64,000 bases of DNA, from assembly GCF_033842475.1 (NCBI RefSeq), contig NZ_JAWXYB010000018.1, positions 3,455,501 to 3,519,500 of the forward strand, given 5' to 3'. The notes under the pieces were generated by a model, which did no database searches, was not told the origin of the DNA, and was given only the letters and a program-made list of their open reading frames with translations. Within the stretch, counting starts at the first letter, position 1. Every line of letters starts with the position of its first letter. Both the position numbers and the translations under genes were made by a program. Below, piece after piece: positions 56,866-64,000 of this stretch. The DNA is from Acidiphilium acidophilum (GTDB lineage: Bacteria; Pseudomonadota; Alphaproteobacteria; Acetobacterales; Acetobacteraceae).

Positions 56866-57675
56866 CTACCAGTTGTTGTCGGGATCGAAATCACCCTGCG
56901 AATCGCTGCCGCCGGACATATCGTTGTCGTCCCAGCCGGGAGCCCCGAGCAGTCCGTCGTCCCGATCGGCGGCGGGATCGACCGGAGCCGCGCTATCGAC
57001 CCCAGGCGCGCTATCGATCCCGCGCTGACCCCGCTCACCGCCCATGAGACCATCGATGACCCGCTCACCCGCCGCAACGCCGACGCCGAGCGCAAGGCCC
57101 GAGGCCAACGCACCGCCGATCCCCGACCCTGCCGCGGTGCCAAACGGCGCCCCGCCCGCCGGGCCGTAAGGCGGCTGCATACCCTGGCCCATCGGCGGTC
57201 CACCGGGTCCATAAGGGTTACCCATGCCGCGCATGGCCGTACGACGACGCATCCGCATGATGATGAACAGAACGATGAGCGCACCGATCACCAGTATCCA
57301 CGGGCTGAAATGAAACCCCGAGGGCGCAACCCGCGTCCCGGAACCGGCAAGATGCGCCTTGAGCGCCGCCACCTTGTCAGGCTGGGCGAAAGGCAGCCCG
57401 GGGGCCAGCGCTTCCGCCTTGGCGAGCGCCGCCCGGGCTTCGGCACGTTGCCCCAGCGCATCCCGCGCTTCGGCGGTGAGGTACCAGGCCACCCCGCTAT
57501 CCGGATGAGCGCGCACGATCGGTCGAAGGTCGGACAGGGCGGTCTGCGCATGACCGCCCGCGATCAACGTCTGGATCTGCTGCGGCGTCGGTCCGGCAGC
57601 ATGCGCCGCTGACAGGCCGAGGCCGAACACCACCGCCCCGATCAGGCCGACCCGGCGAACCAATGACCAAACCAT
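56866..57675 (-). CDS. TPR-like membrane protein with acidic Gly/Asp tail
   Basis: A 269-residue envelope protein. The signal peptide MVWSLVRRVGLIGAVVFGLGLSAAHAA precedes a short tetratricopeptide pair (PQQIQTLIAGGHAQTALSDLRPIVRAHPDSGVAWYLTAEARDALGQRAEARAALAKAEAL in parts). One transmembrane segment follows (FHFSPWILVIGALIVLFIIM), then RMRRRT, a Gly/Pro/Met-rich stretch, a glycine-zipper-like segment (GIGGALASGLALGVGVAAGE) and an acidic tail ending DDNDMSGGSDSQGDFDPDNNW. Similar tails occur in proteins near membrane-quality factors; function unknown. It converges on lpxB with a 7-bp gap. ATG 57675 is used. Confidence 0.8.
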   Translation of the reverse strand: MVWSLVRRVGLIGAVVFGLGLSAAHAAGPTPQQIQTLIAGGHAQTALSDLRPIVRAHPDSGVAWYLTAEARDALGQRAEARAALAKAEALAPGLPFAQPDKVAALKAHLAGSGTRVAPSGFHFSPWILVIGALIVLFIIMRMRRRTAMRGMGNPYGPGGPPMGQGMQPPYGPAGGAPFGTAAGSGIGGALASGLALGVGVAAGERVIDGLMGGERGQRGIDSAPGVDSAAPVDPAADRDDGLLGAPGWDDNDMSGGSDSQGDFDPDNNW

Positions 57676-57773
57676 GGAGAAAACTCCTTCTGCGATATCG
57701 CGCGACCGCATCGGCCGCTCACAAAGAGTTTATCCCAATCGGGCATTACCCGCCAGATCGCACTGCCCCGCCC

Positions 57774-58550
57774 TCAGGCGGTAACCGCGATTTCATCCGG
57801 CAGTTTCGCTCCCGTCATATACGCCACCGCATCCGACATGGTGTGCGATTTCGGATCGATGACGCAAAGCCGCCGCCCCAGCCGATGAATATGCACCCGG
57901 TCGGCCACCTCAAACACGTGCGGCATGTTGTGGCTGATCAGAATGATCGGAATGCCGCGCGATCGGACATCGAGGATGAGTTCGAGCACCCGGCGCGATT
58001 CCTTCACCCCCAGCGCGGCGGTCGGTTCGTCGAGAATGATCACTTTCGACCCGAACGCGGCGGCGCGCGCAACCGCAACACCCTGCCGCTGCCCGCCCGA
58101 CAGGGTCTCGACCGCCTGATTGATGTTCTGGATCGTCATCAGCCCGAGTTCGCTGAGCTTCTGGCGGGCGATCCGCTGCATCTCGGCATGATCAAGCTTG
58201 CGGAACACGCTGCCGAGAATCCCGGGCTTGCGAATCTCGCGCCCCATGAACATGTTATCCGCGATCGACAACCCCGGCGACATCGCCAGCGTCTGATACA
58301 CGGTCTCGATCCCCGCGGCCCGTGCCGCGATGGGCGATGCAAAGCGAATTGGCTTGCCCTCAAGCCGGATTTCGCCCTCATCGAGCTGCACCGCACCCGA
58401 CAGCGCCTTGATCAGCGAGGATTTCCCCGCGCCGTTATCACCGATCACGGCAAGGATCTCGCCGGGATAAAGATCGAAATCGCAGTGATCGAGCGCGGTC
58501 ACCCGGCCATAGCGCTTGACCAGATTACGTCCTGAAAGGATCGGTTCCAT
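57774..58550 (-). CDS. frcA: Sugar ABC transporter ATP-binding protein, FrcA-like
   Basis: Cytoplasmic ATPase of 258 residues, a single ABC domain as in FrcA (fructose import) rather than the double-domain RbsA. Walker A IGDNGAGKSSLIKALSG, Q-loop YQTLAMSPGLSIADNMFMGRE, signature LSGGQRQGVAVARAA and Walker B VIILDEPTAALG are intact, and the switch His is in LISHNMPHV. The ATG at 58550 shares one base with the permease stop (TAATG). The longer upstream frame is a shadow. The operon order B-C-A and the LacI regulator fit the Frc system; the sugar cannot be read from sequence. Confidence 0.88.
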   Translation of the reverse strand: MEPILSGRNLVKRYGRVTALDHCDFDLYPGEILAVIGDNGAGKSSLIKALSGAVQLDEGEIRLEGKPIRFASPIAARAAGIETVYQTLAMSPGLSIADNMFMGREIRKPGILGSVFRKLDHAEMQRIARQKLSELGLMTIQNINQAVETLSGGQRQGVAVARAAAFGSKVIILDEPTAALGVKESRRVLELILDVRSRGIPIILISHNMPHVFEVADRVHIHRLGRRLCVIDPKSHTMSDAVAYMTGAKLPDEIAVTA

Positions 58551-59632
58551 TACACGGCTGCCTTTCTGATCCATTGATCGACCGCGACGGCGACGATGAT
58601 GAGCGCGCCGATCAGCAGATAGGTCCATTGCGGGTCGGTGCCGTACATGTTGAGCCCGAGGGTGAACACCCCCACGATCATGGCCCCGAAAATCATGCCA
58701 ATGATCGACCCCCGCCCCCCGAACAGCGAAATCCCGCCGATCACCACCGCCGTAATCGAATTGATATTCTCGAACTGGCCCGAATTGGGCGAAATCGCCC
58801 CGATCCGCCCGATCAGCGCCCACCCGGCCACCGCGCAGATCAGCCCCGAAAGCGTATAGACACTGATGAGCATCGCATTCACCCGAACACCCGCAAGCGC
58901 GGCAGCGGCCGGATCGTCCCCCACCGCATAAACATGCCGCCCCCAGGCGGTATGGCGCAGAACATAGGCAAACAGCAGTACCAGAGCGAGCATCAGGATC
59001 GCGCCATAAGTAAAGGTCGCCCCGTTACTGCCACCGATCTCGAACGTATTGCCGAGAAATTGCAGCAGCGGCGCGTGATTTTCGATCTGCTGCGCCCCGA
59101 TCGTCTGATTATTGGAATAAAGATAATTCGCCGCCAGCACGATCTGCCAGGTCCCGAGCGTGACAATGAACGGCGGCAGCTTCACCTTGGCCACCAGCAC
59201 CCCGTTGATGACCCCCACCCCCGCACCGAACGCAAACCCGCACAAAATCGCAACCGGTGCCGGCAGTCCGTACACGAAAGCGCACTGACCCATCAGCACC
59301 GACGACAGCACCATGATCGCCCCGACCGAAAGGTCGATCCCCGCAGTCAGAATCACCAGCGACTGCGCAATGCCGACAATGCCGGTAATCATCACCTGCT
59401 GCAGAATGAGCGTCAGCGCATAAGCCGAAAAAAACCGCGCCCCGACCGCAATGCCAAAGCCGATCAGCGAGGCGATGAGCACCAGCAAAGGCGCAAGCCA
59501 CGGAATTTCATGCAGCAGATGCTGCAACCGTTCGAGTGGCGACTTCCGGTGGTCGAATTCGGCCACGGACTCCGCCGTTGCCGGCTTGATCGCAGCCTCG
59601 AACCCCTGAGGGCCCGGATTGATGGTGGACAT
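58550..59632 (-). CDS. frcC: Sugar ABC transporter permease, FrcC-like
   Basis: Integral membrane permease of 360 residues, BPD_transp_2 type, about nine or ten transmembrane segments. AQSLVILTAGIDLSVGAIMVLSSVLMGQ is the conserved block of the ribose/fructose permease family. GTWQIVLAANYLYSNNQTI, YAVGDDPAAAALAGVRV and NSITAVVIGGISLFGGRGSIIGMIFGAMIVG follow. The start ATG at 59632 follows AGGGAAGTC; codons further upstream lie in the repeat. Copy C of the repeat separates it from frcB. Confidence 0.92.
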   Translation of the reverse strand: MSTINPGPQGFEAAIKPATAESVAEFDHRKSPLERLQHLLHEIPWLAPLLVLIASLIGFGIAVGARFFSAYALTLILQQVMITGIVGIAQSLVILTAGIDLSVGAIMVLSSVLMGQCAFVYGLPAPVAILCGFAFGAGVGVINGVLVAKVKLPPFIVTLGTWQIVLAANYLYSNNQTIGAQQIENHAPLLQFLGNTFEIGGSNGATFTYGAILMLALVLLFAYVLRHTAWGRHVYAVGDDPAAAALAGVRVNAMLISVYTLSGLICAVAGWALIGRIGAISPNSGQFENINSITAVVIGGISLFGGRGSIIGMIFGAMIVGVFTLGLNMYGTDPQWTYLLIGALIIVAVAVDQWIRKAAV

Positions 59633-59686
59633 GACTTCCCTTTCGAATTTTTGCGGGCGGGAGGCGAGGCAGGCAGACAAAGAAGG

Positions 59687-59802
59687 CTTCTTTTTTGTAA
59701 AAAAGAAGCAAAAAACTTTTATTGATCCGGGTCTCGGGTGGTTTCAGCGCCACAGTCCCAAAGAACAAAGTTTTTTTGCTTCTTTTTGTTCACAAAAGGA
59801 AG
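59687..59802. repeat. Dispersed hairpin repeat, copy C
   Basis: Left palindrome 59687-59708 (CTTCTTTTTTGTAAAAAAGAAG), right hairpin 59779-59802 (CTTCTTTTTGTTCACAAAAGGAAG), internal text GTCTCGGGTGGTTTCAGCGC at 59731. It lies between frcB and frcC in the same operon and could lower downstream expression or stabilise the upstream mRNA, as REP elements do elsewhere. Its internal part is nearly identical to copy D. Confidence 0.87.
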
Positions 59803-59823
59803 TCTAACTTTCCTGCCCGTCCT

Positions 59824-60867
59824 TCACTTACCCCAGCAGAGCTTCGCACCTTCCGCCGGATCGATCGACGGAACACCCGGCTCGGGATGGGCAGTGATCA
59901 GTTGCGTACCGGTATTGAAAAAGTCCTTCCCGGCACTGGCTTGCGGCTTCACGCCATCCTTCGCCCATTTCACGATCGCCTTGATGCCGAGCGACGCCAT
60001 CTTCAACGGATATTGCTGCGAATCCGCATCAATAATGCCTTCCTGCACGCCTTTGACACCCGCACAACTTCCATCGATCGCAACAATGGTCACGTGTCCG
60101 GCCTTGCCGACCGATTTCAGGGCCTGATAGGCACCGAATGCGGCAGGTTCATTGATCGCGTAGACCAGATTGATATTCGGGTTGCGCGCGAGCAGGGTTT
60201 CCATGCCCTTCTGGCCACCCTCCTCCGAACCACCGGTCTCCGCATGACCGACAATCTGCTTGTCCGGCACATTGAACGTGTTCGGGTCCTTGATCGGCAC
60301 GCCGAACCCGGCGAGAAAGCCATGATCCCGTTCGATATCCACGGTCGGATGAGTGATCGACAGATCGAGCATCGCGATCTTCGCGTCCTTGGCCTTCGCC
60401 CCCAGCTTCGCCTTCGCCCATTCGCCGATCAGCTTGCCCGCCTCGAAATTATCAGTGGCAAACGTCATGTCCGCCGCACTGGTCGGGCTCAGCGCAGTAT
60501 CGAGCGCGATCACCAGCAGCCCCGCCTTGCGCGCCTTTTCCACAGTCGGAACGATGGCCTTGGTATCGGACGGCGTGATCAATATCCCCTTGGCCCCATC
60601 GGCAATGCAGGTCTCGATCGCATTGACCTGGGACTGATTGTCGCCATCATACTTGCCCGCATACGTCTTGAGATCGACCCCGAGCTTCTTCGCCTCCGCC
60701 AGCGCACCCTCGCGCATGGTCACGAAATACGGGTTGGAATCGGTCTTGGTAATCAAACACGCCCGGATCGGCGCAGCCTGAGCGGTGGTCACCCCGAACG
60801 CCCCCAGCACGCCGGCAAGGGCGAGCGAAAGGACGGTTCTGGTCGCAATGGTCTTGCGGATGGACAT
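59824..60867 (-). CDS. frcB: Sugar ABC transporter periplasmic binding protein, FrcB-like
   Basis: Periplasmic type I binding protein of 347 residues. The signal peptide [32 protein letters not shown] is followed by [71 protein letters not shown] in parts, typical of Frc[12 protein letters not shown] and [19 protein letters not shown] form the ligand cleft, with [18 protein letters not shown] and [21 protein letters not shown]. The highly expressed first gene of the operon is flanked by repeats C and D. Confidence 0.92.
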   Translation of the reverse strand: MSIRKTIATRTVLSLALAGVLGAFGVTTAQAAPIRACLITKTDSNPYFVTMREGALAEAKKLGVDLKTYAGKYDGDNQSQVNAIETCIADGAKGILITPSDTKAIVPTVEKARKAGLLVIALDTALSPTSAADMTFATDNFEAGKLIGEWAKAKLGAKAKDAKIAMLDLSITHPTVDIERDHGFLAGFGVPIKDPNTFNVPDKQIVGHAETGGSEEGGQKGMETLLARNPNINLVYAINEPAAFGAYQALKSVGKAGHVTIVAIDGSCAGVKGVQEGIIDADSQQYPLKMASLGIKAIVKWAKDGVKPQASAGKDFFNTGTQLITAHPEPGVPSIDPAEGAKLCWGK

Positions 60868-60916
60868 GGCTTTCTCCTGTTGATTTTGGTTGACTGGAAA
60901 TCAATTTAAGCAAGCG

Positions 60917-61032
60917 CTTCTTTTTTGTAAAAAAGAAACAAAAAACTTTTATTACTCTTGGTCTCGGGTGATTTCATCGCCACAGTCCCGGATAACAAAG
61001 TTTTTTTGCTTCTTTTTGTTCACAAAAAGAAG
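60917..61032. repeat. Dispersed hairpin repeat, copy D
   Basis: Left end 60917-60938 (one mismatch to the palindrome), right hairpin 61009-61032 (CTTCTTTTTGTTCACAAAAAGAAG), internal text GTCTCGGGTGATTTCATCGC at 60961. It lies between the lacI-type regulator and frcB, 50 bp before the frcB ATG, and may separate the two transcripts. Very similar to copy C, so they may have arisen by duplication or gene conversion. Confidence 0.87.
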
Positions 61033-61069
61033 TCTTCCCTCTTTCTGCTCTGATAACGCCCCCCTTTCG

Positions 61070-62197
61070 TCATGCAATCTCTCGCGCCCCGACCCCACAG
61101 CCGCAGGATTCGCGAAGCCTCAGTTCCACCGGCAACCGCACCAGCCGTGGTTTGAGCCCCGGTTCCGCCAGCCGTTCCAGCAGCAACCGCACCGCCGTCA
61201 CGCCAATGTCGCGGCACGGTTGCGCCACGGTGGTCAGATGCGGCTTGAACAGATCGGTCCAGGCGAAATCGTCGAAGGCGACCAGCGCGATATCATCCGG
61301 CACGCTCAACTTGTGGTCGGCGAGCGCCTGCATCGCACCCAGCGTCATCAGATTGTTCGACGCGAAAATCGCGGTGGGCGGGTTCGGCAAAGCGAGCAGT
61401 GCCGTCGTGGCGCGGCGCGCGGGTTCGGCACTGTAATCGCCGCAGGCGAGCAGGGCGGCATCGTAAGCAATCCCGGCATCGCGCAATCCGGCCCGATAGC
61501 CATTGATCCGTTCGCGGGTCGAACTCAGACCGGGCAGCCCGGTGAGCATCCCGATCCGCCGGTGGCCGCACGCGGCGACGTGCCGCATGAGGCGGCGTGC
61601 GCCATCGGCATTGGCCACCACCACGGCATCGCACGAGGCACTGGCCACCCGGTCGATCTGCACGACCGGAATATTGTGGCGGCGCACCCGGTCGAGCACG
61701 GTGCTCCCCCCATCGGCGGATGGTGCCAGGATCAGCCCATCCACCCGCCGGCCGAGCAAGGCGTCGAGGCCTTCGATCTCGCGTTCGGCGGATTCGCTGA
61801 TCCCCACCAGAATGACGGTATAGCCCTGCGCCCGCGCCGCCGCCTCGATCGCATCGACCACCGCGGTGAAATGCGGGTTGGTGATATCGCCGATCGCAAT
61901 CCCGATCGTCCGGGTTTCGGCGCGCTTGAGCGACCGCGCCACCGAATTCGGCGTGTAGCCGGTGGTTTCGATCGCCTGCGCCACGCGGGCGCGGGTGGTC
62001 GCGGGCACCGCGCGGGTGCCATTCAGCACATGAGAAATGGTGGAAATCGAAACCCCGGCGAGGGCCGCCACATCGCGCATCGTCGCCGGGCCGCGATCGG
62101 CAGCGCGAATGTCCGGCGCACCGCCGATCCGCTCATCCGGTGGCGCCGCGCTCACGCGGTCCGATACCTTCGAGGCCAGCTTGCGCCTGACCGTCAT
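61070..62197 (-). CDS. LacI-family repressor of the Frc operon
   Basis: A 375-residue regulator. An unusual N-terminal extension (about 40 residues, RRKLASKVSDRVSAAPPDERIGGAPDIRAADRG in parts) precedes the LacI HTH TMRDVAALAGVSISTISHVLNGTRAVPATTRARVAQAIETTGYTPNSVARSLK (in parts). The periplasmic-binding-protein-like core follows (TIGIAIGDITNPHFTAVVDAIEAAARAQGYTVILVGISES, GLILAPSADGG, IPVVQIDRVA, AIFASNNLMTLGAMQAL). The C-terminus holds CGCG. The ATG at 62197 has a perfect AGGAGGAAACG. It precedes frcB and probably controls it and itself; an operator-like dyad lies 50 bp upstream. Confidence 0.92.
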   Translation of the reverse strand: MTVRRKLASKVSDRVSAAPPDERIGGAPDIRAADRGPATMRDVAALAGVSISTISHVLNGTRAVPATTRARVAQAIETTGYTPNSVARSLKRAETRTIGIAIGDITNPHFTAVVDAIEAAARAQGYTVILVGISESAEREIEGLDALLGRRVDGLILAPSADGGSTVLDRVRRHNIPVVQIDRVASASCDAVVVANADGARRLMRHVAACGHRRIGMLTGLPGLSSTRERINGYRAGLRDAGIAYDAALLACGDYSAEPARRATTALLALPNPPTAIFASNNLMTLGAMQALADHKLSVPDDIALVAFDDFAWTDLFKPHLTTVAQPCRDIGVTAVRLLLERLAEPGLKPRLVRLPVELRLRESCGCGVGAREIA

Positions 62198-62249
62198 TCG
62201 TTTCCTCCTGCTCCGGATTTGCCCGGCTTCATTCTTCGCAAACGTATTC

Positions 62250-62263
62250 CGCAAACGATTGCG
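62250..62263. promoter_or_regulatory. Candidate LacI-type operator
   Basis: CGCAAACGATTGCG is a dyad around a central CG (GCAAxCGxTTGC), the usual shape of LacI/GalR operators. It lies about 53 bp upstream of the repressor start. A related half, CGCAAACGTATTCCG, is just beside it at 62237-62251. It suggests that the repressor controls its own gene. No equally good dyad was seen directly before frcB. Confidence 0.6.
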
Positions 62264-62321
62264 TTCCGTCTTTTATGACAGCCCGAATCGAATCACAAGA
62301 AGTTTTTTAACGAAAACGCAG

Positions 62322-63548
62322 CTACAGCCCGCAGGCCGCAAGGCGGATCACCTCAACCATCGCCCCCGCCGCAACCGCCGGCGCATCGGGCGCGCGCAGC
62401 ACCACGGCATCGGCCCGCGCGAGGCGGCGCAGCATCGAACTGTCCTGCGGTCCGAACGGCGTCACCTCCAACATCCCATCCTCCCCGCGCGCCAGCACCG
62501 CCCGCAAATGATCCGCCCGATGATCGTTCGCGGCGAGTGCAACCGTGCACCGCGCCGGCTCGCGCGGCGGCGCATCGCCGGCAAGGCCGCACAGCCGCTC
62601 GATCGCCGGTCTGCCGAACAGCAGCGCGCAGATCATCGCCGAAACCGGATTGCCCGGCAGCCCCAGCACCGGCACGCCGCCCATCGATCCAAACATCAGC
62701 GGCTTGCCCGGGCGCATCGCGATCTTCCAGAAATCGAGCGCCAACCCCCGGTCGCTCAGCCCCTGCTGCACCAGATCATATGTGCCGACGCTCGCCCCCC
62801 CGGTGGTGAGCAACAAATCCGCCCGCGCCGCCGCGTCCGCCGCCGCTGCAATCGCCTCACGATCGTCGCGCGCCACCGGCAATATCACCGGCACCCCACC
62901 ACAGGCGCGCACAAAGGCGGCCAGCGCGTGGGAATTCGAACTCACAATGCCTCCCGCCGGAATCGGCTCGCCCGGCATCGCAATCTCATCCCCGGTCGCG
63001 AGGATCGCAACCGTCGGGCGGCGATGCACGCTCAACCAGGGATGGTTCGCCGCCGCCGCAAGCCCGACATCCCGCGCCGTCAACACCCGTCCCGCCGGCA
63101 GCAATTCGTCACCGACCGCGAAATCGAGCCCGGCCCCGCGCACATGCCGCCCCGGCAGTCCGCGCTCCCGCAGGGTCACAATCCCGTCCGCCTCGGTCGC
63201 ATCCTCCTGGATCACGATGCAGTCGGCCCCTTCGGGCACCACGCTGCCGGTAAACAGCCGCACCGCCTCGCCCGGCCCCATCGCGCCCCCGAACGGATGC
63301 CCGGCAGGTGCAATCCCGACCACCCGCAGCCTCGCACCCGCCGCGGCATCATCCGCCCGCACCGCATATCCATCCATGGCCGAAACATCGCGCGGTGGCT
63401 GGGTCAGCCGCGAAATCACCGGCGCGGCCAACACCCGCCCGGCAGCCTCCCCCAGCGGCACGATCTCAGCCCCGGTCGGCCGCAGCAAAGCCAGTATCCG
63501 CCCCCGCGCATCCGTAATACTCAACATCCGCCCAACCCCCGTTGTCAT
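62322..63548 (-). CDS. moeA: Molybdopterin molybdenumtransferase
   Basis: Inserts molybdate into adenylated molybdopterin. The 408 residues have the N-terminal domain (SRLTQPPRDVSAMDGYAVRADDA), AVRLFTGSVVPEGADCIVIQEDA, LLPAGRVLTARDVGLAAAANHPWLSVHRRPTVAILATGDEI in parts, the MoCF/MogA-like domain with LLTTGGASVGTYDLV and the cleft motif FWKIAMRPGKPLMFGSMGGVPVLGLPGNPVSAM in parts. The C-terminal domain IV is complete. Standard length. A very short doubtful frame overlaps its start. Confidence 0.95.
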   Translation of the reverse strand: MTTGVGRMLSITDARGRILALLRPTGAEIVPLGEAAGRVLAAPVISRLTQPPRDVSAMDGYAVRADDAAAGARLRVVGIAPAGHPFGGAMGPGEAVRLFTGSVVPEGADCIVIQEDATEADGIVTLRERGLPGRHVRGAGLDFAVGDELLPAGRVLTARDVGLAAAANHPWLSVHRRPTVAILATGDEIAMPGEPIPAGGIVSSNSHALAAFVRACGGVPVILPVARDDREAIAAAADAAARADLLLTTGGASVGTYDLVQQGLSDRGLALDFWKIAMRPGKPLMFGSMGGVPVLGLPGNPVSAMICALLFGRPAIERLCGLAGDAPPREPARCTVALAANDHRADHLRAVLARGEDGMLEVTPFGPQDSSMLRRLARADAVVLRAPDAPAVAAGAMVEVIRLAACGL

Positions 63549-63754
63549 GATCCCACAGCGTGCCCGCCGATCCCCGCTACCCCACCGTCACAGCGCACCC
63601 GGCCAACCAGTGTCTGCCGATCACCGGCCCCTTCGGCAAGGGATGTGAGGCCCGCGCCAGCCCTCGCCGCCGCATCGGGCGCAGCGCCCGGCAACAAACC
63701 GGCGATCACCGTAACGATTGCAAAGACCGGGTGTGAAGTGTTACCCATAGCCCC

Positions 63755-63952
63755 ATGAAACCGCTTGCTTTTATCATCGGGTCATTGCTCATCCTGGCGC
63801 TTTCGGGCTGCGCCGACAGTACCACCGCCTATTACCACAAGCATCCGCACCGGCTGATGCGCGAAATCGTCACCTGCGAAAACAACGGCGGTGCCCTGGC
63901 GAACACCCCCCGCTGCCGCAAGGCCCTCGCCATCAACGCCCAGCTGTTCTGA
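63755..63952 (+). CDS. Small EexN-like lipoprotein
   Basis: A 65-residue lipoprotein. MKPLAFIIGSLLILALSGC is a good lipobox signal. The mature part STTAYYHKHPHRLMREIVTCENNGGALANTPRCRKALAINAQ (in parts), with YYxxHP and two spaced cysteines, has the pattern of EexN-type entry-exclusion lipoproteins often found with conjugation genes, but also widely as stand-alone genes. No conjugation gene is nearby, so the role is unknown. Confidence 0.75.
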   Translation: MKPLAFIIGSLLILALSGCADSTTAYYHKHPHRLMREIVTCENNGGALANTPRCRKALAINAQLF

Positions 63953-63958
63953 CCCGCC

Positions 63959-64000
63959 CTATTTCGTAGGACCGAGGCGCGCGATCAGCGAGCTTGTGTC
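63959..64000 (-). CDS. 3' end of a gene cut by the window edge
   Basis: On the minus strand the last bases read DTSSLIARLGPTK followed by TAG at 63961-63959. The text looks like a real protein end and lies right after the lipoprotein gene, but 13 residues do not identify it. Confidence 0.3.
   Translation of the reverse strand, partial: DTSSLIARLGPTK

Noticed and set aside
63545-63748. A 67-codon frame just upstream of moeA, overlapping its start by ATGA
   Set aside because: The overlap is tempting, but the sequence is Gly/Ala/Val-rich without family features, and the start lies within the promoter space of the divergent lipoprotein gene. Not supported without a homologue.

Overview
The window looks like chromosome of a GC-rich alphaproteobacterium of the acetic-acid/acidophile type (Acetobacteraceae; an Acidiphilium-like genus is my best guess, not provable here). 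Reasons: a CyoABCD bo3 quinol oxidase, a large triheme cytochrome c of the membrane-dehydrogenase type, an FrcBCA-type sugar importer, the alphaproteobacterial order mnmE-mnmG-rsmG-parA-parB, and the short AT-rich hairpin repeats that I associate with this family.

Layout. 1-12.1 kb: 3' part of aconitase, the cyoABCD operon, a manganese catalase, and a very large hybrid histidine kinase preceded by a single-domain response regulator. 12.1-20 kb: small accessory genes: a proline-rich hypothetical protein, a NUDIX hydrolase, a PEP-CTERM surface protein with a good sigma-54 promoter, an IS6-type element, a PIN/Phd toxin-antitoxin pair, an alpha/beta hydrolase, an SDR gene broken by one stop codon, and an aldehyde dehydrogenase. 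20-26.4 kb: a methanethiol oxidase/SBP56 gene with a membrane-protein partner, then a gene graveyard: a histidine kinase tail, a frameshifted remnant, an orphan type VI DNase effector/immunity pair of the Tde1/Tdi1 type whose effector has lost its front end, an IS3-family element, and a decayed IS256-family transposase.

26.4-45.3 kb: mostly housekeeping: a TPR/glycosyltransferase-like protein, holC, mrp, an L,D-transpeptidase, a YyaL-like protein, a ferredoxin, then the tightly overlapping mnmE, mnmG, rsmG, parA, parB block with a perfect parS inside rsmG. After it come a Crp/Fnr regulator, envelope proteins, a DNA glycosylase, a DenD-like dehydrogenase and an SDR. 45.4-52.4 kb: a GreB-like factor, an unusual carrier-like/thioesterase protein, and a compact four-gene operon that joins a PspA/IM30 membrane-stress protein to two YbjQ-domain proteins and one uncharacterised protein. 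This operon is the best candidate here for a little-described system. A tRNA-Lys follows. 52.5-64 kb: the triheme cytochrome c, a GNAT acetyltransferase, a nitrilase-family hydrolase, lpxB, a TPR membrane protein, the frcA/frcC/frcB importer with its LacI regulator, moeA and a small lipoprotein.

Four copies of one ~115 bp repeat (about 2.4, 42.7, 59.7 and 61.0 kb) lie between genes. Each carries a short AT-rich palindrome at both ends. They are the most striking non-coding structure in the window. Two of them flank frcB and may separate the expression of frcB, frcC and the regulator. All functional calls come from reading motifs; no database search was run.
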